This document shows positions 50,053 through 58,779 of a stretch of DNA of 64,000 nucleotides, piece after piece. This stretch comes from a virus. Below the pieces are notes generated by a model. It was not told where the DNA came from. It did no database searches and saw only the letters and a program-made list of their open reading frames with translations. The position numbers were made by a program, and so were the translations under genes. Within the stretch, counting starts at the first letter, position 1. Each line of letters opens with the position of its first letter. The stretch spans positions 1 to 64,000 of IMG/VR virus record IMGVR_UViG_3300042894_003945; one strand, written 5' to 3'.

Positions 50053-53000
50053 TTATAACAATCTTACAAGTGATTTAATAGTCCATAGTGTGTTTGATGC
50101 AGATGCTTGTAACTGTACACTGTTAGAAGTCAACGCTGCCTGTAGTATTATACCTGAAGTACTTCCGTTTACATCTGCTGTGTAGTTTTCAAACCATTCT
50201 ATAGATCCTCCTCCCCAAGTAGAGTACAATGTACCAGCTCTAGCTATAGATCCGCTATACGCTACGTAGTCAAAGAATGCTGCTCTATATGAACCTGTAA
50301 GTTGACTGGCTATTACTTGGTAACCTCCTACAGCTGGTGCTGAAGATGTTGTGTTGAACTCCGCAAGTCCTAAATCAAACGAGCCTGATACTGATAATCC
50401 GTTAGTGAAATTACCGGAACCAGACACATCCAGACTAAATTGTGGATTGGGTTGGTTAATACCTATACGGCCATTTGCAGAACCTGAGAATGGATTTCCT
50501 GTTGTTGTTGAGTAGGAACCTGTTCCAAATATTAATCCACCTAAATTGATACTATCTTGTCTTCCACTATTTAATGTAATATTAGTACCAATAATGATAT
50601 TATTGGATTTAATACTTGAAGCAGCATCAGTAGCTACGTTATCTCCTACTCGATATCCGATTAATGTAGAAAAAGATGCACTCCTTGCAAAGAAGCCAGC
50701 TCTATATCCAAAAATGTTTGAGTTACTTGCGTTTGTTGCACCACCACCAGCAATATATCCAAAGAAATTTGAATTATTAGCGTTTGCTGCATTACTACCA
50801 GCACTATATCCAAAGAAATTTGAATTATCAGCGTTTGTTGAATTACCACCAGCAGAATTTCCAAAAAAGTTTGAGCTACTTGCGTTTGTTGAACTAGCAC
50901 CAGCACTAGTTCCTAAAAATATACTATTAGTAACACTATTATTAGTTCCAGCAGCAGGACTAACAGAACGTAATGTAGTTCCTGTTACTGTAATTGGAAA
51001 AGATGAACTAACAGCATTTTGAGCCCAACTAGCAGTTCCAAATAATGAACCTGTCAGACTGTTTATAGTTGCTGGACCTGTTACTGTAAAGCTTCCAGTT
51101 ATTTTTACACTACCTGTAAACTCATGATTATCTACAACGCTGTCTCCAAACACATTACTTCCGCTACTGTATATTACAGAAGATGATACTGTTTGGACTA
51201 CTAAAGTATTGGCTGTAATGTTTCCTGTGGAAGATATGTTACCTGTTACAGTAAGAGTACTACCATCAAATGTTAAGTTAGCCTCAGCATTCGCTGTATT
51301 AGTTGTACCCAATGAAGTAAGTACTCTGTTGTCAACAGCATTAGTTATAGTATTGAAGCCTGTTCCAGAAGTACCTGATGTACCTGCCGATCCACTAGTA
51401 CCTGCAGCACCAGAAGATCCTGCACTTCCTGATGTACCAGAAGAGCCCGAAGACCCACTAGTACCGGTAGAACCTGATGTACCGGAAGATCCTGTTGATC
51501 CGCTGCTACCAGAGGTTCCTGTACTTCCACTAGATCCGCTTGTACCTGTAGAACCAGAACTGCCAGATGTACCAGTGGAACCAGATGATCCTGTACTACC
51601 AGATGAACCGGAAGTACCAGTTGATCCGCTAGAACCTGAAGAACCGCTTGTTCCACTGTTACCAGAAGTTCCGTTTGCTCCATTTGCACCAGAAGTGCCA
51701 GAAGAGCCACTAGTTCCAGTAGATCCTGATGATCCGCTAGATCCTGTAGAGCCAGAGCTACCTGATGTACCTGTACTACCACTAGACCCGCTAGTTCCAG
51801 TAGATCCTGATGATCCGCTTGTACCAGTTGATCCTGATGAACCAGAAGAACCACCACTTCCAGAAGAACCTGATGTTCCAGTCGATCCACTAGACCCAGA
51901 AGATCCAGATGTACCAGAGGTGCCACTAGATCCTGCTGCAGCTACCCAAGTAGATCCGTTATATCTATAAATGTTATTATCTGCTGTATTGTAGTATAAC
52001 TGTCCAGCAGCCGTTCCTGTTGGGTTAGAAGCTGCCGTTGGGAGTCTGAAAGATCCTGTGATTCTTACGCTACCAGTGAAATCGTGAGTATCCACTACGC
52101 TATCACCAAATATGTTACTACCGCTGGTGTAAAGTACGGAAGACGTGACAGTTTGAACAATTAAAGTTTGTGCAGTTATTGTTCCTGCTACAGTAAAGTT
52201 AGTTGCGTAAGATGATGTTAGAGAGTTTATAGCCCAACTAGCAGTGCCATGTAATGAGGCAGATACAGCTGTTGCATTTACAGTTCCAGCTCCATTTATG
52301 TCATTACCGTTCATGGACAAATCCCCAGACATAGCCCTAGTACCGTCAACTAAAAGGTACTGGGGATGGTCATCTGATAATAGTCCTAATAAGTTTCCAT
52401 GTAAAGTAACTATTCCTGTTCTAGATGGAGATGCAAAACCAAGTCTAGGTCTTTCATCGATTATAGATTGAATGCTAGCACTGGCAGGAGTTACAACAAT
52501 AGAAGCAAATAAAGCAAACTGTTCTGTTACAAAACTTGGAGGTGTAGGAAGTGATCCTGCCTCTGCTGCTTCGAGATTGTCATAAAGGTCTTGACCATAA
52601 ACAAGGAAATATCTTGTTGTAGGAAGACCAATCATGTATAATGAGTGCTTAGCGTATTTTCCAGATGGTATTGCTTGCAATGTACCAAAACTAGCACTAT
52701 CATACAAAGCATTACTTGCAGTAGTTTGATTTGCTACTCTAGTAAATCCAGATCCACCTACTCCAGTACCTACTGATCCACTTCTATAAAGTGCATCAAA
52801 AGTTATAGGAGCTGCTCCTGTAGTAGTTATTCTATGTTCAGAGAAGAAATAAATTGCAGAAGTAACATCTAGGCTTCTAGGAGTGCCTCCTTCTGTAGTT
52901 ATGCCGCCGGATTGGAATATAGGTCCTAAAGCGTCTCTAAATAATCTATCTACATAGTTAGCATAGTGGTGTGCATCTAAAGGTGTTCTGTCTATATAAA

Positions 53001-56000
53001 CTATAGAAGTTGAGTCTGTAATAACTCTTCCTAAAGGAACATTAAATCTAGAGTTAGGTTCAGTTGCAGAAGATGTTAATATACCAGAGCCATTATAATA
53101 AACATATCTATCGGAGGATGTTGGTAATGTTATTTGTCTAGATGCTGCAGTTGTTCCTCTAGTGTTAATTTTATACAGGTTGTGGTTAGAATATCCGCCC
53201 GTACTCATTACATATCCTACAGATTCTGCTACTTGAACAGTTAATACACTAGCTGTTGTTAGCGCACCGCCATCAATAATACCCATTGTACTAGCAAAGG
53301 ATACTAGATCGCCAATTTCTGTTCTAACAGCTGATGGTTCTCTGACCCAATCAATGCCTCCATAAAGAATAACTGATGCAGTTCCTATTCCTGCACCTCC
53401 GCTAGGAATTAAACTTATATTTCCAGTTGGATTTGCAAATATACTAGCAGATACTGTTTGTGCGTTTAAAGATCCCCTAACTGTGAAATTATCAGCAGAG
53501 GATGCTGTTACTGCATGAGAAGCAGAAGTAGCATTTAAAGGAGTTCCGTTTATCCAAACTCCTCCATCATAAATTAATGCTTGCCCATTAGTTGGTGTTG
53601 TAATAGTTACATCAGATAAATCCTCTAATGTTTGAGCTACAGCTCCTCCACCAGATGATCCTCCTGCTATATTTCTAAATATACCGCCATCAATTATTCG
53701 GTTATTAGCTGTATCTGTTAAACTATTTGTTTGTCCTTTTAAAACTAAATATCCAATAAATAGCAATGAGTGAGCTGTAAATTCACCTTCAACAAATGAA
53801 TCTGTTGATAAGTATTGTAAGGCGTTTAATAAAGTAGTGTACGTATTTTGTCCATAATAAACAACAACTCTACCTGTTACTGGGTTTGCAAATACTCTTT
53901 GGATTTGCCATTCACTAGAAGCCATTGTGCTTAGTACCCCAGTACCGTCATCCCAGTAATCAGGATCTACTGTTGTATAAAAAGCACCTCCATTATTGTC
54001 TAAATAAATGCCAGATCCTGATCTCCAAGCTCTAGCAATAGATGCTGTTACAAATCCGGCTGCTTCATAATGAGAAACACTATTCGGGTCTTGATTGTAG
54101 AAACCTCCTAAAGTATAGGCTATACCACTCCCAAATCCAAAGCTTAAAGACCCTGTTTGTGGAGTAATTGAAAATCCGCTTACTTTAATAGGACCAAATG
54201 CCCTTATAAAGTCGTTTTGTTGTGTATCACAATCATAAGTAGTTTGAACGTTACTACCATAACCCGTAATAGATACATAGTTAGGGTGGGTAACTCTACC
54301 TAATGGTATTGCTTGTTCATACTGTGTTTGATTAAACCAACCAGTTTGTTGATATATAGTTCCTGTATTATCAACATATAGGTAGGTATTTTGGGAAGAC
54401 GTTATATACTGGGCAGATGCTGTATAATCATTCCAATTAACGTATGTTAGTATAGGATTGATTTCAGATCCACTAGAAGCGTTCATATTATTAATAATAC
54501 CGCTACCTTTCTTTACATAAATTATACTTCCGCTATATGAAATTCCACCTCCATATAAAATACCGCTAGATACACCACCTTCAAGCCACTTAAATTTAAT
54601 TAAGTTACCATCTTGACGGTAATATAAATCATATCCTGTAGCTGTATTTGATGCTGAAGTAAATAAATAAGATGCTGTAAAATTATTAGGTCCTGGGTCT
54701 TGACCTGGGTCTAATCTTAGGTGCCCTTGTAAAGTGAAGTTTGCACTAGCGTTAGCCGATCCAGATATAACTACACTACCTGATAATACAGTATTTCCTA
54801 TTAAGGTATTATTACCTATTTGAATAGTAGATCCGCTAGTTAACAGGCTTCCTGTAACAGTTTGAGTGCCTATAAACACATTACTTCCTATAGAAGTCAG
54901 ACTTCCAGACATGATAGTGCTACCAGTAACACTAAAAGTACTTCCACTATATACTAAATTAGAAGAAGCCGTAGCAGCATTTGCTGTGCCATCTGATAAT
55001 ACTACCCTACCTAATCCTGCGTTGCTTATGGTATTAAATCCAGTTCCAGAAGTACCTGATGATCCTGAAGATCCACTTGAGCCACTAGATCCCGAACTAC
55101 CGCTAGATCCTGATGAACCAGAAGTTCCAGAAGTGCCTGTGCTACCACTAGACCCACCTAAGCCCGAGCTACCACTACTTCCTGTTAAACCGGATGAGCC
55201 AGAACTTCCGCTAGATCCTGAGGTTCCAGATGATCCTGAAGTTCCAGTTGAACCAGAGCTTCCTGATGTTCCGGTAGAACCAGAAGATCCACTAGTGCCA
55301 GTAGAACCGCTACTTCCTGATGTCCCCGTACTACCGCTGCTTCCACTAGAACCAGAAGAACCCGCACTACCCGATGTACCAGTAGAACCGCTAGAACCAG
55401 ATGATCCACTAGTTCCTGATGATCCACTGCTTCCTGTAGTGCCGCTAGAACCAGATGATCCGCCAGTTCCTGATGAACCAGAGGTTCCAGTTGAACCAGA
55501 AGAACCTGAAGTTCCGGATGATCCAGAGCTTCCTGAAGTTCCTGTATAACCTGAGCTACCTGATGTACCAGTAGATCCTGATGAACCAGAAGTTCCAGAA
55601 GACCCGCTAGTGCCTGATGATCCGTTTTCCCCCGAAGTTCCTGAGGTTCCTGATGTGGCGGCTGCAAATGAAGTACCATTTATAGATAAAGATCCTGATA
55701 TACTGACAGATCCTGTAAATTCATGAGTGTTAGTAATTATGCTCCCAAAGTGAGTAGATCCTGTTACAAATTCTACACTAGAAGTTATAGTCTGTACTAT
55801 AAGAGTCTGTGCGCTAATAGTATCAGTTACTATAAGAGATCCTGTTATATTAGTGCTGCCAGATATATTAATTGTTCCATTTCCTGCTATTAATAATGCA
55901 GACGCTGTGGCTGCGTTTGTGGTGCCATCTGATAGTAAGACCCTTCCAATTACCGGATCATGTATTGTATTAAAGCCTGTTCCGGATGTTCCGGAGCTGC

Positions 56001-58413
56001 CGGACGATCCTGATGAACCGCTAGTTCCTGAATTGCCACTAGTTCCGGTTGAACCGCTACTGCCTGAAGTTCCTGTGCTACCAGAACTGCCGCTAGATCC
56101 TGTAGATCCAGATGAACCAGATGATCCACTAGTGCCAGATGTACCTGATTCACCAGATGAACCGCTAGTTCCAGAGCTGCCAGATTCACCTGCTGTACCA
56201 CTTGATCCACTCGTACCTGAGCTACCTGACTCACCTGAGGTGCCCGAAGAACCTGAAGTTCCCGATTCTCCACTTGTACCCGAACTGCCTGATGTACCTG
56301 AGGTTCCGCTTGAGCCACTAGTACCAGCCTCACCGCTTGTGCCTGATGAACCAGAAGATCCAGAAGTTCCGGCTTCACCTGAGGTTCCGCTTGAGCCACT
56401 AGTACCAGCCTCACCGCTTGTACCGCTAGACCCTGATGATCCACTTGTACCACTTGATCCGGAAGTTCCTGATTCTCCACTTGTACCTGAAGATCCTGTT
56501 GTGCCTGATGAACCTGAAGTTCCTGTAGAACCTGAAGTTCCACTTGAGCCACTAGTACCAGACTCTCCCGACGTGCCGCTAGATCCACTAGTGCCAGATT
56601 CTCCTGATGTTCCAGAAGAGCCTGATGTGCCAGAAGACCCGCTAGTGCCGCTAGAGCCAGAGGAACCTGATTCTCCACTTGTACCTGAAGAGCCTGATGA
56701 ACCTGATGTACCCGACTCACCTGATGTTCCAGATGATCCTGAGCTACCGTCTATACCAGACGATCCACTAGTACCTGACGTACCTGTAGATCCACTGCTT
56801 CCTGATGTTCCTGTAGAACCAGATGAACCTGAGGTACCTGAAGTTCCATCAGTGCCACTAGACCCTGAGGATCCACTTGTACCACTTGTACCACTAGTAG
56901 CCGCAGTAAATGAGGTTCCATTTATAATTAATGACCCTGTTATATCGACAGATCCTGTAAATTGGTGTGTATCGCTTAGTGCATCTCCAAATATGTTACT
57001 TCCACTACTATAAATTATAGATGAACTTATAGTCTGTACTACTAATGTTTGAGCAGTTATTGTTTCTGTGACAGTCAGAGACCCCGTTATAGCAGTATTT
57101 CCTGATATGTTAAAAGATCCATTAGAATATATTAAATTGGCAGATGCTGTAGCAGCATTTGTAGAGCCATCCGATAATAACACTCTGCCTTGAGCGGGGC
57201 TATCTATGGTATTAAATCCAGTTCCAGAAGTACCTGATGATCCTGAAGATCCACTTGAACCGGAAGTTCCAGAAGTTCCATTTGATCCATTAGAGCCAGA
57301 TACACCAGAAGATCCACTACTTCCCGTAGAGCCGCTTGATCCTGCTGAACCAGACTCACCTGAGCTGCCTGATGAACCAGAAGTTCCTGTAGAACCAGAA
57401 GATCCTGAAGTACCCGTACTACCTGAAGTACCAGATGAGCCAGACGTACCAGTTGAACCAGAGCTACCACTAGTGCCAGACGAACCAGAAGTTCCGGTTG
57501 AACCGCTACTGCCTGAAGTTCCTGTGCTACCAGATGAGCCAGAAGTGCCTGTAGAACCGCTAGAACCTGAAGTTCCATCTGAACCAGATGAGCCAGAAGT
57601 GCCTGAGCTTCCAGAGGAACCTGAAGTACCGGAAGTACCGGTTGAGCCCGAAGTACCTGAGCTTCCGCTTGAACCCGAAGTACCTGCGCTACCAGAAGAT
57701 CCTTCCATACCAGAAGTGCCAGACGAACCAGAGGTTCCTGTTGAACCCGATGAGCCTGTTGAACCTGAACTACCAGATGAACCAGAGGTTCCACTTGAAC
57801 CTGAAGTACCTGAGCTACCAGAAGTGCCTGTTGATCCAGACGTTCCGCTTGAACCACTAGTACCAGTTGAACCAGAGCTACCACTACTTCCACTAGAACC
57901 TGAAGTGCCACTTGTACCAGAGGTTCCAGAAGTGCCAGAAGTACCGCTAGTTCCTGATGTTGCAGTTGTAAATGAGGCGCCGTTTATAGATAAGGATCCA
58001 GTAATATTTACCGATCCTGTAAATTGGTGTGTATTAGTTAATTCTGTACCAAATATAGTAGATCCCGTAACAAATTCTGTACTAGATGTAATAACTTGGG
58101 CTACAATTGTTTGAGCTGTTAATGTACCTCTTACTGTAAAATTATCTGCTGAAGATGCTGTTAAAGCATTTATTGCCCAACTAGATGTACCATATAATGA
58201 TCCTGTTATACTACCATTTACAATTAATGAACCTGATATAGTTTGATTACCATCAAAATTATTTGATCCACTAATCTTAGCGCTGCCTGAAATTATATCT
58301 TCATAATCTATTGTATTCCACACACGGTATTGTGGATCATAGACTGGAACATGTCTATCACTAGGAGCATTTATATTAATTTCTACTGGTTTTCTACCGT
58401 TTAATTTAGACAT
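50053..58413 (-). CDS. Giant collagen-like tail fibre protein, 2786 residues
   Basis: The N-terminus (about 1-150) has fibre-head modules with GSLYGTSSWAINALTASS. Four collagen-like Gly-X-Y blocks follow at about 152-397, 507-808, 919-1124 and 2159-2349, mainly GTS, GSS, GST and GES with no Pro. Each ends in a TGFNTI module with GRVLLSDG-like strands and an SSSIIYSSGSNIFGD segment. Residues about 1125-2158 hold mixed beta regions. Near the C-terminus six 17-residue SNFFGYSAGSNAANANN repeats resemble YadA-type head rolls, then a beta-rich tip. It is probably trimeric and a long side fibre. Confidence 0.8.
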   Translation of the reverse strand: MSKLNGRKPVEININAPSDRHVPVYDPQYRVWNTIDYEDIISGSAKISGSNNFDGNQTISGSLIVNGSITGSLYGTSSWAINALTASSADNFTVRGTLTAQTIVAQVITSSTEFVTGSTIFGTELTNTHQFTGSVNITGSLSINGASFTTATSGTSGTSGTSGTSGTSGTSGSSGSSGSSGSTGTSGSSGTSGSTGTSGSSGTSGSSGTSGSSGSSGSTGSSGSTGTSGSSGTSGMEGSSGSAGTSGSSGSSGTSGSTGTSGTSGSSGSSGTSGSSGSDGTSGSSGSTGTSGSSGSTGTSGSSGSTGTSGSSGTSGSSGSTGTSGSSGTSGSTGTSGSSGSTGTSGSSGSSGESGSAGSSGSTGSSGSSGVSGSNGSNGTSGTSGSSGSSGSSGTSGTGFNTIDSPAQGRVLLSDGSTNAATASANLIYSNGSFNISGNTAITGSLTVTETITAQTLVVQTISSSIIYSSGSNIFGDALSDTHQFTGSVDITGSLIINGTSFTAATSGTSGTSGSSGSSGTDGTSGTSGSSGSTGTSGSSGSTGTSGTSGSSGIDGSSGSSGTSGESGTSGSSGSSGTSGESGSSGSSGTSGSSGTSGSSGTSGESGTSGSSGTSGESGTSGSSGTSGSTGTSGSSGTTGSSGTSGESGTSGSSGTSGSSGSSGTSGEAGTSGSSGTSGEAGTSGSSGSSGTSGEAGTSGSSGTSGTSGSSGTSGESGTSGSSGTSGESGSSGTSGSSGTAGESGSSGTSGSSGESGTSGTSGSSGSSGSTGSSGSSGSTGTSGSSGSTGTSGNSGTSGSSGSSGSSGTSGTGFNTIHDPVIGRVLLSDGTTNAATASALLIAGNGTINISGSTNITGSLIVTDTISAQTLIVQTITSSVEFVTGSTHFGSIITNTHEFTGSVSISGSLSINGTSFAAATSGTSGTSGENGSSGTSGSSGTSGSSGSTGTSGSSGYTGTSGSSGSSGTSGSSGSTGTSGSSGTGGSSGSSGTTGSSGSSGTSGSSGSSGSTGTSGSAGSSGSSGSSGSTGTSGSSGSTGTSGSSGSTGTSGSSGSTGTSGSSGTSGSSGSSGSSGLTGSSGSSGLGGSSGSTGTSGTSGSSGSSGSSGSSGSSGSSGSSGTSGTGFNTISNAGLGRVVLSDGTANAATASSNLVYSGSTFSVTGSTIMSGSLTSIGSNVFIGTQTVTGSLLTSGSTIQIGNNTLIGNTVLSGSVVISGSANASANFTLQGHLRLDPGQDPGPNNFTASYLFTSASNTATGYDLYYRQDGNLIKFKWLEGGVSSGILYGGGISYSGSIIYVKKGSGIINNMNASSGSEINPILTYVNWNDYTASAQYITSSQNTYLYVDNTGTIYQQTGWFNQTQYEQAIPLGRVTHPNYVSITGYGSNVQTTYDCDTQQNDFIRAFGPIKVSGFSITPQTGSLSFGFGSGIAYTLGGFYNQDPNSVSHYEAAGFVTASIARAWRSGSGIYLDNNGGAFYTTVDPDYWDDGTGVLSTMASSEWQIQRVFANPVTGRVVVYYGQNTYTTLLNALQYLSTDSFVEGEFTAHSLLFIGYLVLKGQTNSLTDTANNRIIDGGIFRNIAGGSSGGGAVAQTLEDLSDVTITTPTNGQALIYDGGVWINGTPLNATSASHAVTASSADNFTVRGSLNAQTVSASIFANPTGNISLIPSGGAGIGTASVILYGGIDWVREPSAVRTEIGDLVSFASTMGIIDGGALTTASVLTVQVAESVGYVMSTGGYSNHNLYKINTRGTTAASRQITLPTSSDRYVYYNGSGILTSSATEPNSRFNVPLGRVITDSTSIVYIDRTPLDAHHYANYVDRLFRDALGPIFQSGGITTEGGTPRSLDVTSAIYFFSEHRITTTGAAPITFDALYRSGSVGTGVGGSGFTRVANQTTASNALYDSASFGTLQAIPSGKYAKHSLYMIGLPTTRYFLVYGQDLYDNLEAAEAGSLPTPPSFVTEQFALFASIVVTPASASIQSIIDERPRLGFASPSRTGIVTLHGNLLGLLSDDHPQYLLVDGTRAMSGDLSMNGNDINGAGTVNATAVSASLHGTASWAINSLTSSYATNFTVAGTITAQTLIVQTVTSSVLYTSGSNIFGDSVVDTHDFTGSVRITGSFRLPTAASNPTGTAAGQLYYNTADNNIYRYNGSTWVAAAGSSGTSGTSGSSGSSGSTGTSGSSGSGGSSGSSGSTGTSGSSGSTGTSGSSGSTGTSGSSGSTGSSGSSGSTGTSGSSGTSGANGANGTSGNSGTSGSSGSSGSTGTSGSSGSTGSSGSTGTSGSSGSTGTSGSSGSTGTSGSSGSTGSSGTSGSTGTSGSSGSSGTSGSAGSSGAAGTSGSAGTSGTSGTGFNTITNAVDNRVLTSLGTTNTANAEANLTFDGSTLTVTGNISSTGNITANTLVVQTVSSSVIYSSGSNVFGDSVVDNHEFTGSVKITGSFTVTGPATINSLTGSLFGTASWAQNAVSSSFPITVTGTTLRSVSPAAGTNNSVTNSIFLGTSAGASSTNASSSNFFGNSAGGNSTNADNSNFFGYSAGSNAANANNSNFFGYIAGGGATNASNSNIFGYRAGFFARSASFSTLIGYRVGDNVATDAASSIKSNNIIIGTNITLNSGRQDSINLGGLIFGTGSYSTTTGNPFSGSANGRIGINQPNPQFSLDVSGSGNFTNGLSVSGSFDLGLAEFNTTSSAPAVGGYQVIASQLTGSYRAAFFDYVAYSGSIARAGTLYSTWGGGSIEWFENYTADVNGSTSGIILQAALTSNSVQLQASASNTLWTIKSLVRLL
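50620..50925 (-). repeat. Six 17-residue (51-base) beta-roll repeats
   Basis: Within the giant fibre. Units follow S-N-F-F-G-Y-x-A-G-x-N-x-x-N-A-x-x, the first being SIFLGTSAGASSTNASS and the last STLIGYRVGDNVATDAA. The hydrophobic-hydrophobic-Gly core and Ala/Ser/Asn turns look like trimeric autotransporter head repeats, though the 17-residue period is longer than the usual 14-15. Confidence 0.8.
51365..51935 (-). repeat. Collagen-like block 4 of the giant fibre
   Basis: About 190 residues of Gly-X-Y triplets, mainly GSS, GST and GTS, with one GAN-GAN-GTS patch near 51670-51700 that resembles the 1050-residue fibre. It follows a NIYRYNGSTWVAAAGS strand. Confidence 0.85.
55040..55655 (-). 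repeat. Collagen-like block 3 of the giant fibre
   Basis: About 206 residues of Gly-X-Y triplets (GSS, GTS, GST, with odd GYT, GGS and GLT). The end shares a 54-base exact repeat (55027-55080) with the end of block 1. Confidence 0.85.
55985..56895 (-). repeat. Collagen-like block 2 of the giant fibre
   Basis: About 302 residues, the longest block. It is rich in GES and GEA triplets, the only acidic collagen-like stretch in the window. It contains a 44-base exact direct repeat (56297-56340 and 56378-56421) 81 bases apart. Confidence 0.85.
56297..56421 (-). repeat. 44-base exact direct repeat, 81-base offset
   Basis: The sequences at 56297-56340 and 56378-56421 are identical, while most other repeat units differ at synonymous sites. 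The offset is 27 codons, which is nine triplets, so the duplication keeps frame and phase. It marks a recent expansion of the block. Confidence 0.85.
57220..57960 (-). repeat. Collagen-like block 1 of the giant fibre
   Basis: About 246 residues of Gly-X-Y triplets, mainly GTS, GSS and GST, with single GME, GSD and GVS. It begins right after the ASFTTATSGTSG junction at the fibre head. Its end includes the second copy (57205-57258) of the 54-base exact repeat found in block 3. Confidence 0.85.
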
Positions 58414-58421
58414 GTCTTATA

Positions 58422-58769
58422 TTAGCTATTTGCGTTTTCAAGAACAGATAGTACAGCATGAAGCTTATCTGCTTGGTTTGTAGTGATATAAAAAGCATCG
58501 TTTTTTTCTAAAACTAATTTACCACTTAGTGGGTTTAAAGATTCAAATGGAGGTATATACCCATTATTTAATACTGTAAATAATTGTACACTACCGCTTT
58601 TTTGAACTTGTATACTTGCGCTTTGAATGCTACCTGTTGTTACATTAGTAATTTGACAAGAAAGTATAATAGTAGAAATATCTAAATTCTCTTGATATAT
58701 AAGATTACTACCACTAGCTAATGACACTGATACTAATCTAAATCTATTTAAAGGTAACTGATCTGCCAT
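58422..58769 (-). CDS. Small fibre-associated protein
   Basis: 115 residues, beta-rich: RLVSVSLASGSNLIYQENLD, then TIILSCQITNVTTGSIQSAS and an FTVLNNGYIPPFESLNPLSG strand. It resembles a small beta-sandwich of the kind that links or caps tail fibres (an Ig-like or gp-type adaptor). It is eight bases after the giant fibre start in map order, so it is made just before it. The function is unknown. Confidence 0.55.
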   Translation of the reverse strand: MADQLPLNRFRLVSVSLASGSNLIYQENLDISTIILSCQITNVTTGSIQSASIQVQKSGSVQLFTVLNNGYIPPFESLNPLSGKLVLEKNDAFYITTNQADKLHAVLSVLENANS

Positions 58770-58779
58770 ATTCTATGTT

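Noticed and set aside
42069-57911. Minus-strand out-of-frame open frames in the repeat blocks (for example 42069-43091, 43707-44375, 55950-56720, 57204-57911)
   Set aside because: Shadow frames of the same Gly-X-Y repeats, rich in Leu, Val and Gln with no independent features.
42158-58114. Long plus-strand open frames rich in Pro, Val, Glu and Leu opposite the fibre genes (for example 42158-43126, 43658-44839, 55853-57013, 57206-58114)
   Set aside because: They arise because the antisense of GGN-ACN-TCN repeats contains no stop codon. They have no starts with leaders, no promoters and a composition dictated by the sense strand.
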